Below are positions 3,622 through 5,446 of a stretch of 5,446 nt of DNA, in pieces (position 1 is the first letter of the stretch; each line of letters opens with the position of its first letter). The notes beneath the pieces are model-generated. The model was not told where the DNA came from and did no database searches. It was given only the letters and a program-made list of their open reading frames with translations. The translations under genes and the position numbers were made by a program. Location: the NCBI GenBank assembly GCA_964483805.1, contig CAZADH010000360.1, forward strand, positions 1 to 5,446. The letters run 5' to 3'. The DNA comes from CAZADH01 sp964483805 (GTDB taxonomy: Bacteria > Muiribacteriota > Ozemobacteria > Ozemobacterales > Ozemobacteraceae).

Positions 3622-5446
3622 TCACTCCCCTTGCCGGCGCCGTGCGCGCCCAGCCGTTTTCCGTCCCGTGGCAGGTTTTGCCGACGTGCCCGTCAGGGCG
3701 CCGGTGCCTGTCTCGTGACGGTCGGCGGCCGGATCGAACACCACCACGGTGACGCCCAGATCGCCTTCGCCATAGCGGCCCAACCGGAACTGGTTGCGCC
3801 AGCGGGATTGCTTGAGATGCTCGGTCACGGCGCGCCACAAAGCGCCGGTGCCCTTGCCGTGGATCAACCGGACCTTGCCGAAGCCGCCGGTCTCGGCCTG
3901 GGGCAGATACGCGCCCACGGCCTCGATCGCCTCATCGACCCGCATGCCACGCAGATCGAGCTCGTCGCGCACCGGCCGGACCGGTGCCACCACGGTGCCC
4001 CCGCGCGGGGCCCCCTCGGCCTCGTCGCCTTCATCGGCGGCTCCGTGCCCCGATGCCCCCGCCCGCCGGTCGGCACGATTGGCCCGCCGCAATTGACTGT
4101 AGGGCACGATCAACTGCTTGTCGTCGATCTCGACGACGGCCCGGTCGCGCACGACGTTGGCCGAAATGAGTTTGCCGACGCCGGCCAGATTGGCCCAACG
4201 CACGGCATCCCCCACGACCGGCGCCGGGGCGTCTTCCGTTCGCGAGCTCTCGGCCCCGTCGAGGGTCAACTGGGCGGTCAACGTCTCGAGCTGACCGCGT
4301 GCTTCCTTCGCAGCCGCAAGCCCGGCGCGGGCGTCGGCCACGGCCACCGCGGGATCGGTCACCGGTTGCGTTCGCAGATCCCGGATCAGCGCCTCGAACG
4401 CCTTCACCTGGCCGTCGAGTTCGGACTCGATGCGCTCGCTGAGGGCGTCGCGCCGTTTCTTGCGAAACTCGGTCAGGCGGTGCCGTTCCTCGGTCAGTTC
4501 GCGATGTTCGGCCACCAGTGCGCGTTGGCGCTCGTCGAGATCGCGGCGGAGCCGTTCGACGGCCAACCGCTCGCGCTCGAGCGCAGCCACGAGTTCGCCC
4601 TCTTCGCCGCCCGCGCCCTGCAGCACCGCGGTCATCTCGGCGAGAACCACCTCGGGCAGCGCAAACTCGCGCGCCACATGCAACGCGTTGCTCCGCCCGG
4701 AAACCCCCAACAAGAACCGGTAGGTCGGTCGGTGCGTCTGGTCATCGAACTCCATCGACCCATTCTGCACCCCGGCCTCGGTGAAACCCAGGCGTTTGAG
4801 CGCCTCGTAGTGCGAGGTGGCCAGTGCGTATGCGCGCCGGCTGCGCAGGTATTTCACGACGCCGGTGGCCAGCGCCGCGCCCTCGATCGGGTCGGTGCCG
4901 ACGCCAACCTCGTCGAGCAATACCAGGGCCCGCTCGCCGGCCTGTTTGAGAATCTCGCCCAGGCGCGACAGGTGCGAGGTGAACGTCGACAAGTGCGCCT
5001 CGATGCTCTGCGCGTCACCGATATCGGCGAGAATCTCGGCGAACACCGGGACGCGGCCGTCGCGTTGCGCGAGCACATAGCATCCGCACAGAGCCAGCAA
5101 CACATTGACCCCGACCGTCTTGAGCAGGACCGTTTTGCCGCCGGCGTTCGGCCCGGTGATGATAACAATCGAGGCTCCGGGTTCGAGACGCACATCGACG
5201 GGTACACACTGCGGATGCAGCAACGGATGCCGCACCGCCCGCAGTTCCAGCACGCCGGCACCGTCGAGCACGGGGCGATTGGCGGCCATCGCGCGGGCAA
5301 AGCGCATTTTGGCGTTGAGCACGTCGAAGAAGACGAGCGTGGCGAACAGCATGGTCAGTTCGTCGAGGCGCATCCGCACCAGATCGGTCAGGCGCGTCAT
5401 GATCGCGATGATCTCGTCGCGCTCTTCGGCGCGCAGTTGAATCAAC
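3622..5446 (-). CDS. mutS2: MutS2 (RqcU-type) ATPase with KOW-like and Smr domains, N-terminus beyond the window
   Basis: MutS-family ATPase. Family members act on collided or stalled ribosomes (Bacillus RqcU) or limit recombination (Helicobacter MutS2); which applies here cannot be told. About 607 C-terminal residues are present; full-length proteins are near 780, so roughly 170-190 N-terminal residues are missing and the TTG at 5445 is not a real start. In fragment numbering: helical clamp/core (1-60), ATPase with Walker A GPNAGGKT (98-105), signature STFTSHL (153-159), Walker B ALVLLDEVGVGTDP (173-186) and switch ATSHYE (209-214). A charged coiled coil spans about 280-395 and a KOW-like domain about 411-455 (GDAVRWANLAGVGKLIS). 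A low-complexity linker (457-492) precedes the Smr domain (about 494-571) with LDLRG (496-500) and HGKGTGALW (529-537), the putative nuclease/ribosome-contact motifs. A basic tail (about 577-607; GRKTAGRARRRQGE) extends past the usual Smr end. All catalytic motifs look intact. Confidence 0.97.
   Translation of the reverse strand, partial: LIQLRAEERDEIIAIMTRLTDLVRMRLDELTMLFATLVFFDVLNAKMRFARAMAANRPVLDGAGVLELRAVRHPLLHPQCVPVDVRLEPGASIVIITGPNAGGKTVLLKTVGVNVLLALCGCYVLAQRDGRVPVFAEILADIGDAQSIEAHLSTFTSHLSRLGEILKQAGERALVLLDEVGVGTDPIEGAALATGVVKYLRSRRAYALATSHYEALKRLGFTEAGVQNGSMEFDDQTHRPTYRFLLGVSGRSNALHVAREFALPEVVLAEMTAVLQGAGGEEGELVAALERERLAVERLRRDLDERQRALVAEHRELTEERHRLTEFRKKRRDALSERIESELDGQVKAFEALIRDLRTQPVTDPAVAVADARAGLAAAKEARGQLETLTAQLTLDGAESSRTEDAPAPVVGDAVRWANLAGVGKLISANVVRDRAVVEIDDKQLIVPYSQLRRANRADRRAGASGHGAADEGDEAEGAPRGGTVVAPVRPVRDELDLRGMRVDEAIEAVGAYLPQAETGGFGKVRLIHGKGTGALWRAVTEHLKQSRWRNQFRLGRYGEGDLGVTVVVFDPAADRHETGTGALTGTSAKPATGRKTAGRARRRQGE
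3625..3632 (-). promoter_or_regulatory. rpoN ribosome binding site within the 3' end of mutS2
   Basis: AAGGGGAG on the minus strand ends directly before the mutS2 TGA stop (3622-3624) and 8 bases before the rpoN ATG (3614-3616). Ribosomes terminating on mutS2 would finish at the rpoN start region, which favours translational coupling. It also fixes the rpoN start at 3616. Confidence 0.8.

Noticed and set aside
2918..3718. Plus-strand open frame of 266 codons opposite rpoN
   Set aside because: It lies over sigma-54 core-binding and region I codons; the product has no recognisable motif and the rpoN reading is certain.
3617..3838. Upstream extension of the rpoN frame by 74 codons
   Set aside because: The added residues are Arg-rich and overlap the conserved Smr end of mutS2. 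Sigma-54 proteins begin at the region I motif, which starts at the ATG at 3616 with a proper ribosome binding site.
1..5446. tRNA, rRNA, CRISPR array, insertion sequence or attachment site
   Set aside because: No cloverleaf, regularly spaced repeat, transposase-like frame or terminal inverted repeat was visible; nearly all the sequence is accounted for by five minus-strand genes.

Overview
The window is a GC-rich stretch of bacterial chromosome (GC visibly above 60%). Every convincing gene is on the minus strand, so transcription runs from the right edge to the left. The content points to a diderm (Gram-negative-type) bacterium: a sigma-54 factor, a prepilin-like protein with a class III signal, and an exported protein carrying a polysaccharide-export domain. 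I cannot resolve the phylum from sequence alone. Gene order rpoN-lptB-hpf-ptsN, usual in Proteobacteria, is not seen here.

Right half (about 2119-5446): mutS2 (its 5' end lies beyond the right edge) is followed after 5 bases by rpoN. The rpoN ribosome binding site sits inside the last codons of mutS2, so the two are almost certainly co-transcribed. A strong intrinsic terminator begins 4 bases after the rpoN stop codon and closes this unit.

Left-centre (about 232-2050): a second two-gene unit. The first gene encodes a secreted 423-residue protein that joins an N-terminal Poly_export-like domain to three degenerate carboxypeptidase-regulatory-like (beta-sandwich) modules. The second encodes a GspG-like pseudopilin/prepilin. 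Its start is ambiguous: one candidate overlaps the upstream gene, and the favoured ATG lies 25 bases after it. A perfect 10-bp inverted repeat lies in the pilin leader region. An intrinsic terminator directly follows the pilin stop codon.

Left edge (1-168): the first 56 codons of another minus-strand gene, with an excellent Shine-Dalgarno sequence. Its product is not recognisable from this fragment.

Together the window contains a housekeeping/regulatory pair (ribosome-rescue or recombination-control ATPase plus alternative sigma factor) and an envelope pair (export-domain fusion plus pseudopilin). Whether the second unit is controlled by the neighbouring sigma-54 is not shown: I found no -24/-12 element in either intergenic gap. 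The envelope pair is the least conventional part of the window. No tRNA, rRNA, mobile element or CRISPR array was seen.
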